A stretch of DNA of 64,000 nt from Hippophae tibetana. Its lineage: Eukaryota; Streptophyta; Magnoliopsida; Rosales; Elaeagnaceae. Every line of letters starts with the position of its first letter. Positions within the stretch are counted from its first letter, which is position 1. The translations under genes were made by a program, and so were the position numbers. The notes below the pieces were generated by a model. The model had not been told where the DNA came from. It was given only the letters and a program-made list of their open reading frames with translations, and did no database searches. This document shows, piece by piece, positions 12,838 through 25,228 of the stretch. The stretch covers positions 82,382,449-82,446,448 of the forward strand of contig CM072810.1 in NCBI GenBank assembly GCA_037013495.1, written 5' to 3'.

Positions 12838-15800
12838 ATGAGTGAAGAAAAAGATTTCACACAGCCATCCATACCACGATTCAATGGTCACTATGATCAT
12901 TGGCAATGCTCATGGAGAACCTGTTGAGATATAAGGGTTTTTGGAAGTTGGTTCAACTAGGCTATGTTGAACCACCATTCAGAACGTAACTGAGAGAGGA
13001 CCAGTTAAGACAATTGGAGGATGTGAAACAGAAAGATCACAAAATCATAAATTACCTGTTTCAAGTTATTGACAAGACAATCCTTGAACAGATTCTGGAA
13101 AAACAGACCTCAAAGGACATATGGGATTCAATGAAAAGGAAGTATGCAAGCAATGCAAGAGTGAAGTGCGCAACCCTTCAATCATTGATGAGAAATTGAG
13201 AGATCATGGAGATGAAGATGGGTGAAACCATAATTGAGTATTTTGTTCGAGTTATGAACCTGTCCAGCAAGTTGAGAAGTAACGGTGAAAACATGATGTC
13301 ATTGTTGTAGAGAAGATTCTCAGGACTCTCACTGAGAAATATAGTTATGTGGTCGTCTCAATCGAAGAATCTAAGAATGTTGATTCACTCACAATCGATG
13401 AATACCAAAGTTCATTGGTTGTGCATGAGCAAAAATTCACACGGAATAGTAATAGAAGCAGTGGAGAGGAGCATGCACTAAAGACAACCATAAATGACAT
13501 AAACAAAGGAGGTTGAGGGAAAGGAAGCTTCAGAGGCCGAGGAAAAGGTAGAGAAAGGGGACGACAAGGATTTAACAAGGCCACAATGGAATGCTACTAC
13601 TATCACAAACTCAGTCACTTTCAGTATGAATGTCCCACCTGGGATAAGCATGCAAACTATGACGAGCTAGATGAGCAAGAAGAGATGTTGTTGATGGTCT
13701 ATGTTGAAGACACTGGAGCAAGCAGAGAAGAACTTTGGTTCTTGGACTCCAGATGCAGCAACCACATGTGTGGTACAAGGTGCTATTTGCTGAACTAACT
13801 AAATATTTTCAACATTCAATGAAATTGGGCAACAACACCAAAATGCAAGTATCAGGGAAAGGAAAAATCAAGTTGGAAGTAGATGGAATCAACTGTATCA
13901 TTGTTGATGTGTTCTATGTACCCGAATTAAAAAAAAATCTCTAGAGCATAAGACAACTTCAAGAAAAGGGCCTAGCAATTCTTATTCAATCCGAGCAATG
14001 CAAAATATATCATCCACACAGAGGTCCTATCATACAATCCAAGATGACAGCCAATCAGATGTTTGTCTTGATCGCAAGAATTCAACTAACCATGTCCCAT
14101 TCTAACTCAGAAGTTTGCTTCAACACTACAGCCCAATATCTTTCTCATCTATGACATTGCAAATTTGGTCACATTAGTAATATAGGACTACAAAATTTGC
14201 AACAAAAGAAAATGGTTCATAGGTTACCACAACTCTCAGCCTCAAATTTTGTGTGTTGATTGCCTAAAAGGTAAACAACATCGTGAACCTATTCCAAAAA
14301 ACAGCACCTGGAGAGCAACTCAGAGACTAGAACTCAATCATGTTGATTTATGTGGCCCAATTTCCCCAAACTCAAACCGTGGAAAGAAGTATGTGCTATG
14401 CTTGATTGATGACTATAGTAGAAAAGCTTGCTCTTACTTTCTAAATGAGAAGTCAGAGACACTTGTTGCTTTCAAGTCCTTCAAAACACACATTGAGAAA
14501 GAAACTGGTCTTGCCATCAAATGTCTACGAACAGAACGAGGAGGAGAATCCACAACCACAGAATTCGCAAACTTTTGCAAGGAAATGGGAATCAAAAGAC
14601 AATTAGCCATTGCATACACTCCTCAGCAGAATGGAGTTGCAGAAAGAAAGAATCGCACGATAATGAGTTCAATAAGATGCATGTTATTCGAGAAGGGAGT
14701 TCCAAAGACCTTTTAGCCCGAAGCAGTGAAATGGTCTATGTGCTGAACTGGTGTCCCACGGTGGCTTTGAAAGACACAATACCAAAAGAGGCCTAGAGTG
14801 GTCAAGCCATCAATCAAACATCTGAGAGTCTTTGGATGCATGTGTAACGTGCATGTACCTGATGCAAAGAAAACAAAGTTGGAGAATAAGAGCACAAGTG
14901 GTGTTTTCTTGGGGATAATCGATGAGTCAAAAAAGATATAGGATATATGATCCTATGACAACAAAGATAAAAACCATCAGGAATGTTGTTTTTGAAGAAA
15001 AGAGATAGTGAGATTGGGACGTGCATCATAAGAAACAAGCACTAGATACCTTAGAATGGGGAGAAAGTGAGGGTGACACGATTGAGAATCCAGATGACAA
15101 TGAAGATAAAAATGCTACTGAGACAATTGAAGGTACTACTACTGTGATGACTGAAGGTGAAAATATAGAAGAACGAAATAAGAGACCACCATTTTGGATG
15201 GAGGATTACATGAGTAGAAAAGAACTCTCAAAAAGTGAAACTGATGAAAACTTTATGCATTTTTCTTTATTTGCAAATATATACCCTGTAAGTTTTGAAG
15301 AAGCTGTAAAGAATGACAATTGGATGAAAGCAATGGAGTCTGAAATCAACTCTATAACAAAAAATGAAACATGGTTTCTCACTGATTTACCTAAGGGAGC
15401 AAAACAGATTGAAGTCAAGTGGGTCTACAAGACAAAACTGAATGAACATGGAGATAGAGAAGTTTAAAGATCGATTGGTTGTTGAGGGATATGTGCAAGC
15501 ATATAGGATTGATTATTCAAAAGCCTTTGCACCAGTGGCACGAATGTACACTGTTAGAATCATTCTGGCTCTTGTTGCTCACAAGAGTTGGAAGGTGTAT
15601 CAACTTAAGGTCAAATCACCATTTCTGCATGGTGATTTAATGGAAGATGTGTATGTCGAGCAACCAAAGGGTTTTGAGAAGAAAAATGAGCTTAATAAAG
15701 TCTACAAACTTAGAAAAGCCTTGTATGGACTAAAACAAGCTCCTAGAGCTTGGTTTAGTTGTATTGAGACCTATTTCCTAAGTGAGGGATTTGAGAAATG

Positions 15801-16464
15801 TTCAAGTGAGTAGACACTCTTCATTAAAACAAATAACCAAGGTAATCTGTTGATTATAAGTTTGTATGTAGACGACTTGATCTACATTGGAGATGATAAT
15901 GACATGCTTGGAGAATTCAAAGACTCAATAAGGGAGTTTGACAAGACAGACTTAGGAAAAATGAGATATTTTCTGAGATTAGAAGTACAACAGTTACAGG
16001 ATGGCATCTTTATCAGCCAAAGCAAATATGTAATGGATGTGCTTAAGAGGTTTCACAAGAAAGAAAGTAATGCAGTACTAAATCCTATAGTTCCAGGGTT
16101 CAAGATTTCAAAAGATGAGAACGGGATTAAAATTGATGACACCCTTTATAAACAACTTGTTGAGAGTTTAATGTATCTAACCTCCACTCGTCTAGATTTA
16201 ATGTATGCACTAAGCTTGATCGCTAGATACATGTCTCAACCTACAGAACTTCATCTTATGGCTGCAAAAAGGGTATCAAGATATGTAAAAGGGACTGTCA
16301 ACTTTGGCATTATGTACAAGGAAGCAAGTGATGTTGTGATTGCATATACCAATAGTGATTATGTAGGATGTTTGGAAGACAGGAAGAGCACTTCAGGTTA
16401 TGCATTCATTATAAGCTCTGTGGCAATGATTTGGTCATCCAAGAAGCAACCAATCGTAAGCTAG
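12838..16464 (+). pseudogene. Copia Gag-Pol, frameshifted and missing its C-terminus
   Basis: The ATG at 12838 opens MSEEKDFTQPSIPRFNGHYD; a frameshift near 12901 (cattgGCaatg) stops it quickly. Further on come gag helices (EQILEKQTSKDIWDSMKRKY), a zinc knuckle that has lost its second Cys (CYYYHKLSHFQYEC, about 13592), and integrase at 14249-14716 with HVDLCGP, LIDDYSR and TPQQNGVAERKNR. Reverse transcriptase (15400-16050) shows ALYGLKQAPRAW and LYVDDL, but the first catalytic Asp motif has become QLKVKSPFL. RNase H (16180-16464) reads SDYVGCLEDRKSTSGYAF and stops at SSKKQPIVS*, where the rest is deleted. Confidence 0.9.
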
Positions 16465-16620
16465 TGGTTGTTAGTGCTAGCTAGTGGTTGTTTAAGTGTT
16501 CTTGTTCGGTACCACGTTTGTAGCTACAAACAAACATGGGTTGCATTGTTATTTCAGTTTTCTGTAATGGCTTTAAATAGCTGAGCTACTCCATCAATAA
16601 AGTGATCAAGGCATCTAACA
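16461..16620 (+). repeat. Truncated 3' LTR of the intronic Copia element
   Basis: It is homologous to roughly the last 150 bases of the 5' LTR, at about nine identical bases in ten by eye, and ends CATCTAACA. It joins the RNase H reading frame directly without a polypurine tract, so about the first 70 bases of the LTR are missing. Confidence 0.85.
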
Positions 16621-16909
16621 ACATGCAGGATAAGCCACTTCCATCATACAAGAAATGCATCTTCTTAAATAGTGCCTTTCACCACCTAGCAACAACCAAA
16701 ACACGAAGCAAGCGTACCTCAACGGAAGTGTGAAAATTACAAACAATGACGATAATCTCAAAGAAAGAACCTTAACGCACAAAAATATAGCATTTGTAAC
16801 ATAAATCTAACCACATAAGATTAGGAAGCCTTGGAGCTTAACTCAAGTCATCGATCTTTGAAAATTAGTAGAAACAACATGAGTCAGAACGATAGAAAGA
16901 TACACTTAC

Positions 16910-17420
16910 CGAAAGAAGAAAAACACTTTCTCCTCAATTAACTCAAATTTCCAGGCAAAATCAAAACAAAAAGGAAGTTCTAAAAGATTCTCAAAATGCA
17001 ATTGAAATGGCAAAAACAATGGCATTGAAAATGGGTAATTGAGTTATGAAGGAAACAAAATCCAAATTAAGGTCAAATGCGCGCTTAAAATCAATTTTCC
17101 AAGGAGACAAGAGAGAGAGAGAGAGAAGAAGAAGAAGAAAACAAGACTAAAGATACAAATATTACGGTCTGATAAAAGAAAGCCTAACCTTGCATTTACA
17201 ATATTTGACAGGCTTTGGGTTGAATTTTGAGAGAGCTGAAATGTGAAGGACTTTGGAGGATTCAGTTTTTGTAATTTTTTTTTTTTTGGGGAAATGAGTT
17301 CTCTCTGAATGCACAGGCTTGAGTCCAACGCTAGTGTTATTATCCATGGAAAACTATAATTCCTACTTTGACCATGCCGAGAGAAGGGCGTGCTTAAACG
17401 CGAAGGCGCATAACGGCGCA
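16910..17420 (-). promoter_or_regulatory. Candidate noncoding first exon and promoter of the SUVR-like gene
   Basis: On the reverse strand a strong donor (TTTCG|GTAAGTGTA) lies at 16910/16909. It is preceded by about 0.2 kb of exon-like sequence and a pyrimidine tract (TTCTTCTTCTTC then CT repeats, 17111-17140), typical of plant core promoters and 5'UTRs. Splicing to 12263 would make an intron of about 4.65 kb. The CG content rises around 17380-17450. The start site itself cannot be placed, and the link to the gene is inferred from orientation and splice motifs only. Confidence 0.5.
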
Positions 17421-17875
17421 TAACATTCAGACGTCGATCAGGCCCTTGACCTTGAGCATTATCAACGATTTTGTTTTTATTTTTTTATTTCGTGCCCATC
17501 TTAAAACTTAAAGATACATTATATCACAATTACAATCATTCCAAATTTCAAATTTTAAAATTATATGGCTAATATAAATTTGTTATTTTTAAACATCTCA
17601 ATTAATATATTAATGTTTTAAATATTTTATATTATTAAATAAAATTTCATTTTAATACCTTAATTTAAATATTAATACTCTTCTATTATTTTTAAATAAT
17701 AATCACTTTTTTATATAAAATATCTTTTTATCTTTTTTTTTTGGTTACAAGTAACATGGATAATTATAAAAAATATTTTCAAATTTTGAAATAATATCAC
17801 AAATATTTTTGAGTTTTAAAAAATATCACAAAATATTCCTAAACTTAATGGATGTTAAAGTTAATGGAATTGAAT
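17421..17875. other. AT-rich spacer
   Basis: No gene is seen. It separates the presumed SUVR promoter from the first pararetroviral fragment. Confidence 0.5.
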
Positions 17876-18217
17876 ATTAATCTTTTATACATAAAAATGA
17901 CAAAAATAATATAAATAGAAACACAACACATCTCATTATATTTTTCACAATAAATTGTAATTAGTAAAAAGAAATTTGAAAAATACAAAAAATAAGATTA
18001 AATCTTAAGAAATAAGATGATTTTAAAGATTCATCATACTCAAGTGTAAGACAAATATTTTAAAGAAAAGATATAGTTTACTATGAAATAAGTAATAAAG
18101 AAATTAATATTAATATTACAAATACAAAAAGAATGTATAATATACCATTAATTGACAAAAAAATCATTATGAATAAACTATAAAAAAATCCTCCCAAAAC
18201 TATAAAAGAAAAATTGA
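17876..18217 (+). mobile_element. Left fragment of an endogenous pararetrovirus (start of the + strand copy)
   Basis: About 340 bases that match 25769-26134 (ATTAATCTTTTATACATAAA through CTCCCAAAACTATAAAAGAA) and, more distantly, 60500-60840. All three correspond to the region before and at the start of the movement-protein domain of the same pararetrovirus. This fragment ends abruptly where the - strand florendovirus-like provirus begins. Confidence 0.8.
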
Positions 18218-18745
18218 GATAAGTATAAGAAAACTAAATGATATTTTATTAATAAGAGAGAAATTATACAAAGAGTTTTATGCACAAGAAACAGATGCTT
18301 TTTAATTGAGCGATCTTCCCTTACATAGGTAGGGCATGCTCGTTTTAAGACAAATTACAATAAATCAAATACAAACAATAATTCAAAAGTAAATAATTTA
18401 TAACTTTAATAAAGTAAAGATTCTTAGTAGATGTTTTTAGCATGTGATATAGGCCTTTTTTGTTGGATGGTGTGTCCCTAGTGATTCCTTTTGAGTAAGT
18501 GGAGTCGATTATTCCATAAGTGGATCTTTGTCTCTTTTTGCTTTTAGTAGCTTCATTTTGATCCAACTATTTGTATATCTCCAATTAATGGTTTTAGATC
18601 AAGTTGTTCTTCATCACTGGAAATGGCTTCAATAAATTTCTCTAATTTTTTTAGAGATATATGCTTCATCCTTCCCCTACCTTTTTAATTTGTTAATAAT
18701 AGAGTTCAGAGGGGCTTTACCTTTGCGAGTGACAGGAATAGTTTT
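18216..18745 (-). repeat. Terminal repeat of the florendovirus-like provirus (3' side)
   Basis: Direct copy of 25229-25768, from GAGATAAGTATAAGAAAAC to GAATAGTTTT, about nine bases in ten identical by eye. On the reverse strand it holds the end of ORF2, the intergenic region and a TATA box that is mutated here (TATGTAAGGG instead of TATATAAGGG). Confidence 0.93.
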
Positions 18746-19547
18746 TAATGTTTGAAATAATTCAATAATATGAAAATTATTGAATTCTTCAACCAGAGTT
18801 TTATCCTACCATCGTGTATAACTACGCCTCATTAGGCCTGGAATTTGATCAGTGTATGATATTACATAACTCCATTTTATTATCCAAGGTAACTTGTATA
18901 AAGATAGAAAGAACATTAAACCATGATCTTGGTCTTGGATATGAGTAAAATTGATTTTTTCAAAATCATTATAGGTTTGTAAGACCTTTGTAGGAAAAAT
19001 ATCATCTATTGGTCCAAATGTTGAGAACCAATTTCTGAACCTGTTAAGGAAATCATGGAATGCATAATGATCCCCTGTTTTAAACTGAATGTACCATTGT
19101 ATGGGATTTTATCTGATTTTGATAACATAGAGTGTATTCCCAGGCTTACATGTAATCAAACTAGTCATAAGCTGTTGGCTGTATGTATCGTTTTTTAAAC
19201 CTTTCTTTAACATATAAATTAGAATTCTAGTCTACTTTGGTTAAAACTCTTTTTATTTTTAGAATGGAAAAGGCAATCTGGCGTCTGTTTCTCATGTTAT
19301 GAGTTATATCAACGGAGTCTAATTCTTTTAGAATTAATTCATAAAAATCCCTAGTATTAGCAAAGGATGGTAAATTATCTTTAAGATATATAGAGGCTAC
19401 TTGTTCAGGTGTTTTGTTAACATCGTCGTTCTTGATAGTTATTAACTTTCGAGTTGATGCTTCAACAAACTCATCCCTTTTAGAGAGTTTCTCAATTTTT
19501 TTAGAGCTTCCTTTCTCCTTAGCAGGTTGACTGGCCATCTTCTTCAT
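18553..19547 (-). pseudogene. Florendovirus-like ORF2, unknown function
   Basis: It starts at the ATG at 19547 (or the in-frame ATG 9 bases later, MASQPAKEKG), overlapping the end of ORF1 (stop 19519-19521) by 29 bases in another frame. The first 106 codons are open and give a Lys-rich N-terminus then a helical region. After 19227 the frame is broken, but the same protein can be followed through YNDFEKINFTHIQDQDHGLM and IPGLMRRSYTRW to a stop at 18553-18555. Florendoviruses have a second ORF of unknown role at this place; I recognise no domain. Confidence 0.7.
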
Positions 19548-22500
19548 TGCCCTGAAGATATTTCCTTGTAAGGAAATTTGATAGTGAGTTAGACTCTCCT
19601 TTGATAAATTTTATGTCGAAGTTGAAGATAGAAAGTAAAGCTTGCCACCTAGAAAATATATGTTTAGAAGCTAGGTTTTTTACGTCTTTTTCAAGAACGT
19701 CTTTAGCAGACTTGCAGTCTATTCTTAATAAAAAAAATTGGTTAAGAAAGTCTTCCTGGAACTTAGAGATGCTAAGAACTATGGCTAAGATTTCTTTCTT
19801 TATTGTAGAATAGTTCTTCTGAGTTGGTTTCCAAGTGCCAGAAATGAAACGAACTAGGCTTTCTTTTATAGTCGTTCATTGCTTAAGTATTCCTCCAAAC
19901 CCTATCTCTGAAGTGTCAATTTCCATGATCTTGAATGCATCAGGGTAAGGTAAGGATAAGAACAGGAGCTTTTTAGCCCTTATCTTTATTATCTGGATAG
20001 CTTTAGTGCAGGTAGGGCCCCACTCTGGTGGATTCTTTTTAAATCTATCATAAAGAGGTTTGGCATCTTACGCAAGATTTTTATAGAAATCTGACAAATA
20101 ATTAAGGCTGCCTAAAAACCTTTTGTAACTATTTCTTATCCCTAATTTCATCAGGGAATTTTTTAGCAATTATTATATATCGATCTATTAGTGTGATTAT
20201 CCCTTGACCAATGTTATGGCCTAGAAACTGAACATTTAGTTGAAAAAGTTTAATTTTTCTTGTTGAAATAACAAGACCTACGTCTTTGATGATTTTAAAG
20301 AATTTTTCCAAATGCTTCCAGTGTTGGTAGATTGAGTTTGAAAATACCAACACATCATCAATATAGACAATAGTGAAATCCATGTAAGGATTGAAGATTT
20401 CATTCATAATCTTTTGAAATTCTGACTGGGCATTTTTAAGCCCAAATGGCATGACGTTACACTCATAATGACCAAATGGAACTATGAAGGCATTTTTATG
20501 CCTATCTTCAGGGGCAATCTAAATTTGCCAATAACCACTCTTTAGGTCAAATTTGGAAAAGATTACTGCTTATAAAGACAATTTAATAAATATTTTTTGT
20601 TAGGTATGGAATAGCTAATCCATCTCAATACCCGATTTAAGGGTTATAATTGATGACCAGTCTTGGGACACCTCTTTCCAACTCAGCTGCATTTTCAACA
20701 TAGAATGCTGGACATGACCAAGGATAATTGTTTTTTTAATTAATCTTTTTTTTTGTAAAAGATCATCAATTTCCCTTTTGCATATCTCCAAGTGTCATTG
20801 ATTCATTTGAATAGGTTTGGCCTTAGTTGCAATTGTTGACTCTGTAAAGCCTGGCTCATAGGGTAGTGTAAATCTCCTTTTCAAATTTCCTTTTGAGAGA
20901 TGTGATTTGCTTCTACATGCTGTCTGCCATTATCTTTTATTTTAAAACTTTATGGTCTACTTCTTCTTTAAGAGAATATAAAAACCTTTCCTTTTCATTA
21001 ACCTTATTTTTAAGGTTATTAATTTCCAAGCAGTTTGGTGCTTTCGAAAATGAAAAACATATATCATGCCTTTTGATATTGGACATAATTCCTTCCTCCG
21101 TAACTTTAAACAAACATAACATTGATAAGAATGGAGTGCCTAGGATGACCATTCTAGATAAATATTTACTGAGTAAGAATGTAGTTTCTAAGCATATTCC
21201 TTTATTGCATACTGTTGTATTAGACAATTTGTAATTAATTAGCATCCTTCCTCTATTTTAAATATTAAGAACTTGGGTTGTTTTGGAAAAATACCTTGTT
21301 GTGACAATTCCTTCGTTGATACAGTTTCTGAGTCAATCAATGCTTCAATTGTGAAAATATATTCCTTATTGAAGACCATGGTTACCTTTGAGTATCATTT
21401 ATGATTGATGATTTTATCAATGGAATTAATAAATTGCATATTAGTAATATCGATAGTAGGATCAGTTCCTTCTAGCTCCTTAGATTCAGTGGGAATTTTA
21501 CCAAGAAGATTGGTAAATTCTTCAGGTTCTTCTTTTGCTTATGAATGAGCAATAAAATGTTGTCCTTTATAGAGATCGAGTATTTGAACTCTAGTTTGAA
21601 GATATTTAAGATCCTTTTTCGTTTGATTAAGTTCCTTTTGAAGATCATTAATCGTGGGTTCCTTATTTTCATGAAAAGTTTTAATCTATTTTAGGATTTC
21701 ATTAAAGGAATATCTCTGGTTATGTTGTTGTAGTTGTTGTTATATTCCTTATGGTTCTCTTCTTTCAAAATAGGTAAATGCTTCTTTAGCTATAGCTATA
21801 TATCAAGCTAAAGCTTCTTTCTTCTTTTCTGGATCATCGATTTTATCGATGGTATTAAGAACAAAGTCTTCTTCTTTTATTAAGATGTTTAAGTCTAAGC
21901 CATTCATCTTTATGATGGCTTTGTAATAGTCACATTCACAATCAACATCTTCTTCCTTAGTATCTTCTGTTCATGAAGCAGCTGATGATTCATAAATGTA
22001 ATCATGTTCTTCTTCATCAGATTCATCATTTAAAAGAATCTCAGAAATCTGTCTTTTGAGTTTGTTGTCTATTTCAAGCTCGTTTATCTTCTTTTTCTTT
22101 TTACAGTTGGAGCTATAGTGACCCTTTTATCCGCAAGTGTAACAAAAAACATCTCTCTTTGCTTTAGCTTGATATATAGCTCTTTTATTTGAATAAGTGG
22201 GCCTAGTAGACCACTTTCTTTTGGGTGCCTTCCATCTATTGATAATATGCCTTTTAGGCTGTTATTTTCTACTTGTCTTCTTATGAGAAACATCTTTGAG
22301 TATATTGGTGTAGCCATACTGTTGATAGAAATCTCCTAAGGCTTGTTTGTTTTGGAGCTTCTCCTTGCTCATATACCTTAGAAGCTTTAAATCATTGCAA
22401 AGCTGTAAACCTTGGCTGACTACTTCTGTTGTAAGCTCTTCATATGTGTAGAGTTAATATGGAATAACACCTCTATGCTTTGCACGAAAGTAAGAACAAA

Positions 22501-24994
22501 TTTTATCCACAAATAATGTAGGAATTCCCGAAATGAACTTTTCTTTCCAAAACTTGCTGTTACAATCATCTCTTGTTAAAAATTTGGAAAGAAAGACATC
22601 CATATACCACTTAAAATGTGATAATGTTGGACATCTTAAATTTATTAATTGTTCATGACTTCTATCCATTTGCATTCGACTTGTTCCCACAAAATGCATA
22701 CAAATAGTAAGTAATAGTGTGTTAACTACGTCTTTTACCCTGTAAGGTTCTTCGTTTTCACCAGGATGTTCTTTAATAGTGTTGAGGATTTCATCATTTT
22801 GTGACTTTTGGAGATAATTATCCCACCAAGCATGTAATTGACCAACAAATCCTGAGACAATAGCTATAGCCACCATTTTATCAGAGGATTTATTAAATTT
22901 AACAACTGCAGCATATATTAACATATTTTTGATAACTCTAATGGTTTGATAATCTGAAAGACCATAAATATTCCATTCTTGGAACTGATTGCCACTGTAG
23001 CTAGGACTTGGTTGTAGAGGCTCTTCGATCTGTAGATCGATTGGGGATCTCTGAGGGTAATATTGTTTGGATTGATAAACTAGTATTAGGGTAACCAATT
23101 TATTCACTTCCAACCTTGTATCACCATTTACTTGATTCCGTACTTTTAGCACAGTTTCAACTTTAGTATCGGACATAGTATTAATGTCTTGTTCTTCCAT
23201 CATTTTAATGGATTGAGATTTTTCTTTTTATTCCAGTTTTGAAAGTCGCTCATATAATTCTTTATCATCATTCTTCTTGAACCCTGTTAGATCTAGAAGT
23301 GGTTTAAAGAATGATGATTCAACTATACCTTTTAGGCGTGATTTTGAGGATGAGGCTAATGAATTTTTGCTTACTGATTGGGAGGTTGGAATAGCTGATT
23401 CGATTCGGGTAAGCTGGTCACTAACTAATTGTAAATATAGGTTGGTATAATTAACCTGTTCAAGAACTTGGTCTACTTCACCATTAGTGGCTAGATGATT
23501 AGGGTTTATCAAGCCTTGCTTGTATGTAATAGCTAAAGAAGAGTCAGTTATTTTAACTGTGGTTTCTGGTGGATGAATAGACATTACTTTATAACTAGAA
23601 GAAGTATTGAATTGTTTATGGACCTTTTCAAGGTTCTGCATCTCTGTTTGCTCCATTTTAGGAGTGTATTCTTTAATAAAGTCAAAGAAGTCTAGATTAA
23701 CCTCTCTATTTTTCTTTTCTACGAACTTTCAGAACGCTTTATATTTGTTGTATAACTTTTCTTGTTCATCTCTTGTCAGAGAGTAAAATATATCTCTTTT
23801 CTACATATTAGCAGGGTCTTCAAACATCTATAGGATCATATCATTAAAGGAAAGTCTTTTAACTTCCATCATGAATATGTTTGAAAAATGAGATGGTTGT
23901 TCTAAACTCATATAAGAGAGAGTAAGACTTGAAGGGGTACTGCCTATAAGGCTATCATATGTTCTTTTATATACTGGTTTACTAATTCCAGAAGGGAGAT
24001 TAGTGACACCCTTAAACTCTGGTTTGGATCTATTTAAGACCAAAGGTATTGGTTCAAATGATAAGGATGGAATGGGTGTTGTGATTCTAGAGGTATGGGT
24101 AACCGAAGAAGGTTTAGAGTTTAGCTTAATCTTTCTTGAAAAATCAAAACTTATATCTACTGATCCATCTTCATACTCAACGATTTTATTGACTTCTATA
24201 TTTTTGGGAATAATTTTGGGTTGGTCCTGGCTTAAAGACCATGACTCTGGAAGGGTTATATGATCCCAAGGTACCATTTGCAGTACTACTAGTTTGGATT
24301 TTACCATATTGGTTTGAAATAGGGTTGTTTCACCTCTTTTGTCTTGTATAAAAGACTTTAGATTTTTGTCAGGACATATAGTATTCATTACTTTAAAATA
24401 TACTCTGTAAATAAGAACTATATTACTGGTTTCTTCTTCCATGGCGAAACCATGTGTTTTAATATCAACCTTTAAGGCTCTTTGAACATTAGTATCTTTT
24501 ATATGTACTGAGAAATTTGGAAAATAGTTAAAATAGATTGGACTAGAACATAAGGAAGTTTCCATAACTCCAAGTAAAGAATCAAAGAACTTCTTATGTC
24601 TTTTGTCTCATACACATAAGAGAACTGAATTATTTAATCCATCCCGTATAAGGGATTTTACTGCTATTTGGACTAAACAAATATGTAAATAATTATATTT
24701 TTCTTTATATGAGTCTATTAGACTCTGAGATAATATGTGTATATCAATAGTCTCCCCTGTAAGAGAAAGAGTTTCTTATACTATTTTTATGATATAATCT
24801 GATTTAAAAATAAAACTACCTTTATCATAGACTAATGATGTTCCATATTTAGAAACGCTCTAGTTTTGAAGGTGTTTTTCAATATCTTCTATCCTTATTA
24901 CTTCTTTATTTTTAGATCTAGCCGAGTTGGAATCATTACCTTGGTTAGAGGATCTTGAAGATCTAGAGAATAAAGATCTAGCTACTCTTTCCAT
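19519..24994 (-). pseudogene. Florendovirus-like ORF1 polyprotein (MP-CP-AP-RT-RH), multiply broken
   Basis: Domains in order on the reverse strand: a 30K-type movement protein (about 24994-23830, three early stops, then open from 24565); a linker with helices (23656-23228); a coat-like domain (23203-22454, FQEWNIYGLSDYQ, GQLHAWWDNYL); a CX2CX4HX4C zinc knuckle near 22110 interrupted by a stop just after its second Cys; an aspartic protease near 21340 whose active-site triad reads ALIDSETVS instead of the D-(S/T)-G type; and flap and C-terminal protease sequence (VILGTPFLSM). Reverse transcriptase follows at 20700-20100 (MPFGLKNAQSEFQKIM, VYIDDVLVFSN), then RNase H to 19519 (LRIDCKSAKDVL, FDIKFIKGESNSL). 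Catalytic YIDD is kept, but the frame is not. Confidence 0.87.
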
Positions 24995-25169
24995 TTGAGA
25001 AGATGCATTGTAATTAAGAGTTATTGTGTCAGGTTACTGTGTGTCGCAAGGTTGCCTCACTTTGGGTCTTATTGCCAACATCACCTCGATTGACCTTAAT
25101 TACTAAGAATTCTGCTCTAAAGAGTGAATAACAAGAAGTTTATACTTAGCTCTGTAAGTTAACCTAGGT

Positions 25170-25182
25170 GGCTTTGATACCA
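25170..25182 (-). other. tRNA-Met primer-binding site of the florendovirus-like provirus
   Basis: The reverse strand reads TGGTATCAAAGCC, one base off the canonical TGGTATCAGAGCC. It lies between the promoter-bearing repeat and ORF1, where minus-strand synthesis starts in Caulimoviridae. Confidence 0.88.
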
Positions 25183-25228
25183 AGAGGAACCGAGATCTAC
25201 TAGGATTTTAGATGGAAGAAGTAATGAA

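Larger units (their letters stand above)
12563..16620 (+). mobile_element. Ty1/Copia retrotransposon, antisense in the SUVR 5'UTR intron, decayed
   Basis: The element starts TGTTAG at 12563 and ends CTAACA at 16620. Flanking 5-mers are ACACG (12558-12562) and ACATG (16621-16625), which fit a target-site duplication with one CG-to-TG change. Order on the + strand: 225-bp 5' LTR, primer-binding site, gag, zinc knuckle, integrase, reverse transcriptase, partial RNase H, truncated 3' LTR. An internal deletion runs from mid RNase H into the 3' LTR, removing the polypurine tract and the first part of that LTR. Many stops and frameshifts show it cannot move by itself. Confidence 0.88.

Noticed and set aside
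17735-17875. Possible similarity of the left flanks of the two pararetrovirus copies (17.7 kb and 60.4 kb), both with AAATATTTTT and GTTTTAAAAAAT phrases.
   Set aside because: The similarity is limited to low-complexity A/T phrases by eye; an alignment would be needed before calling shared flanks.
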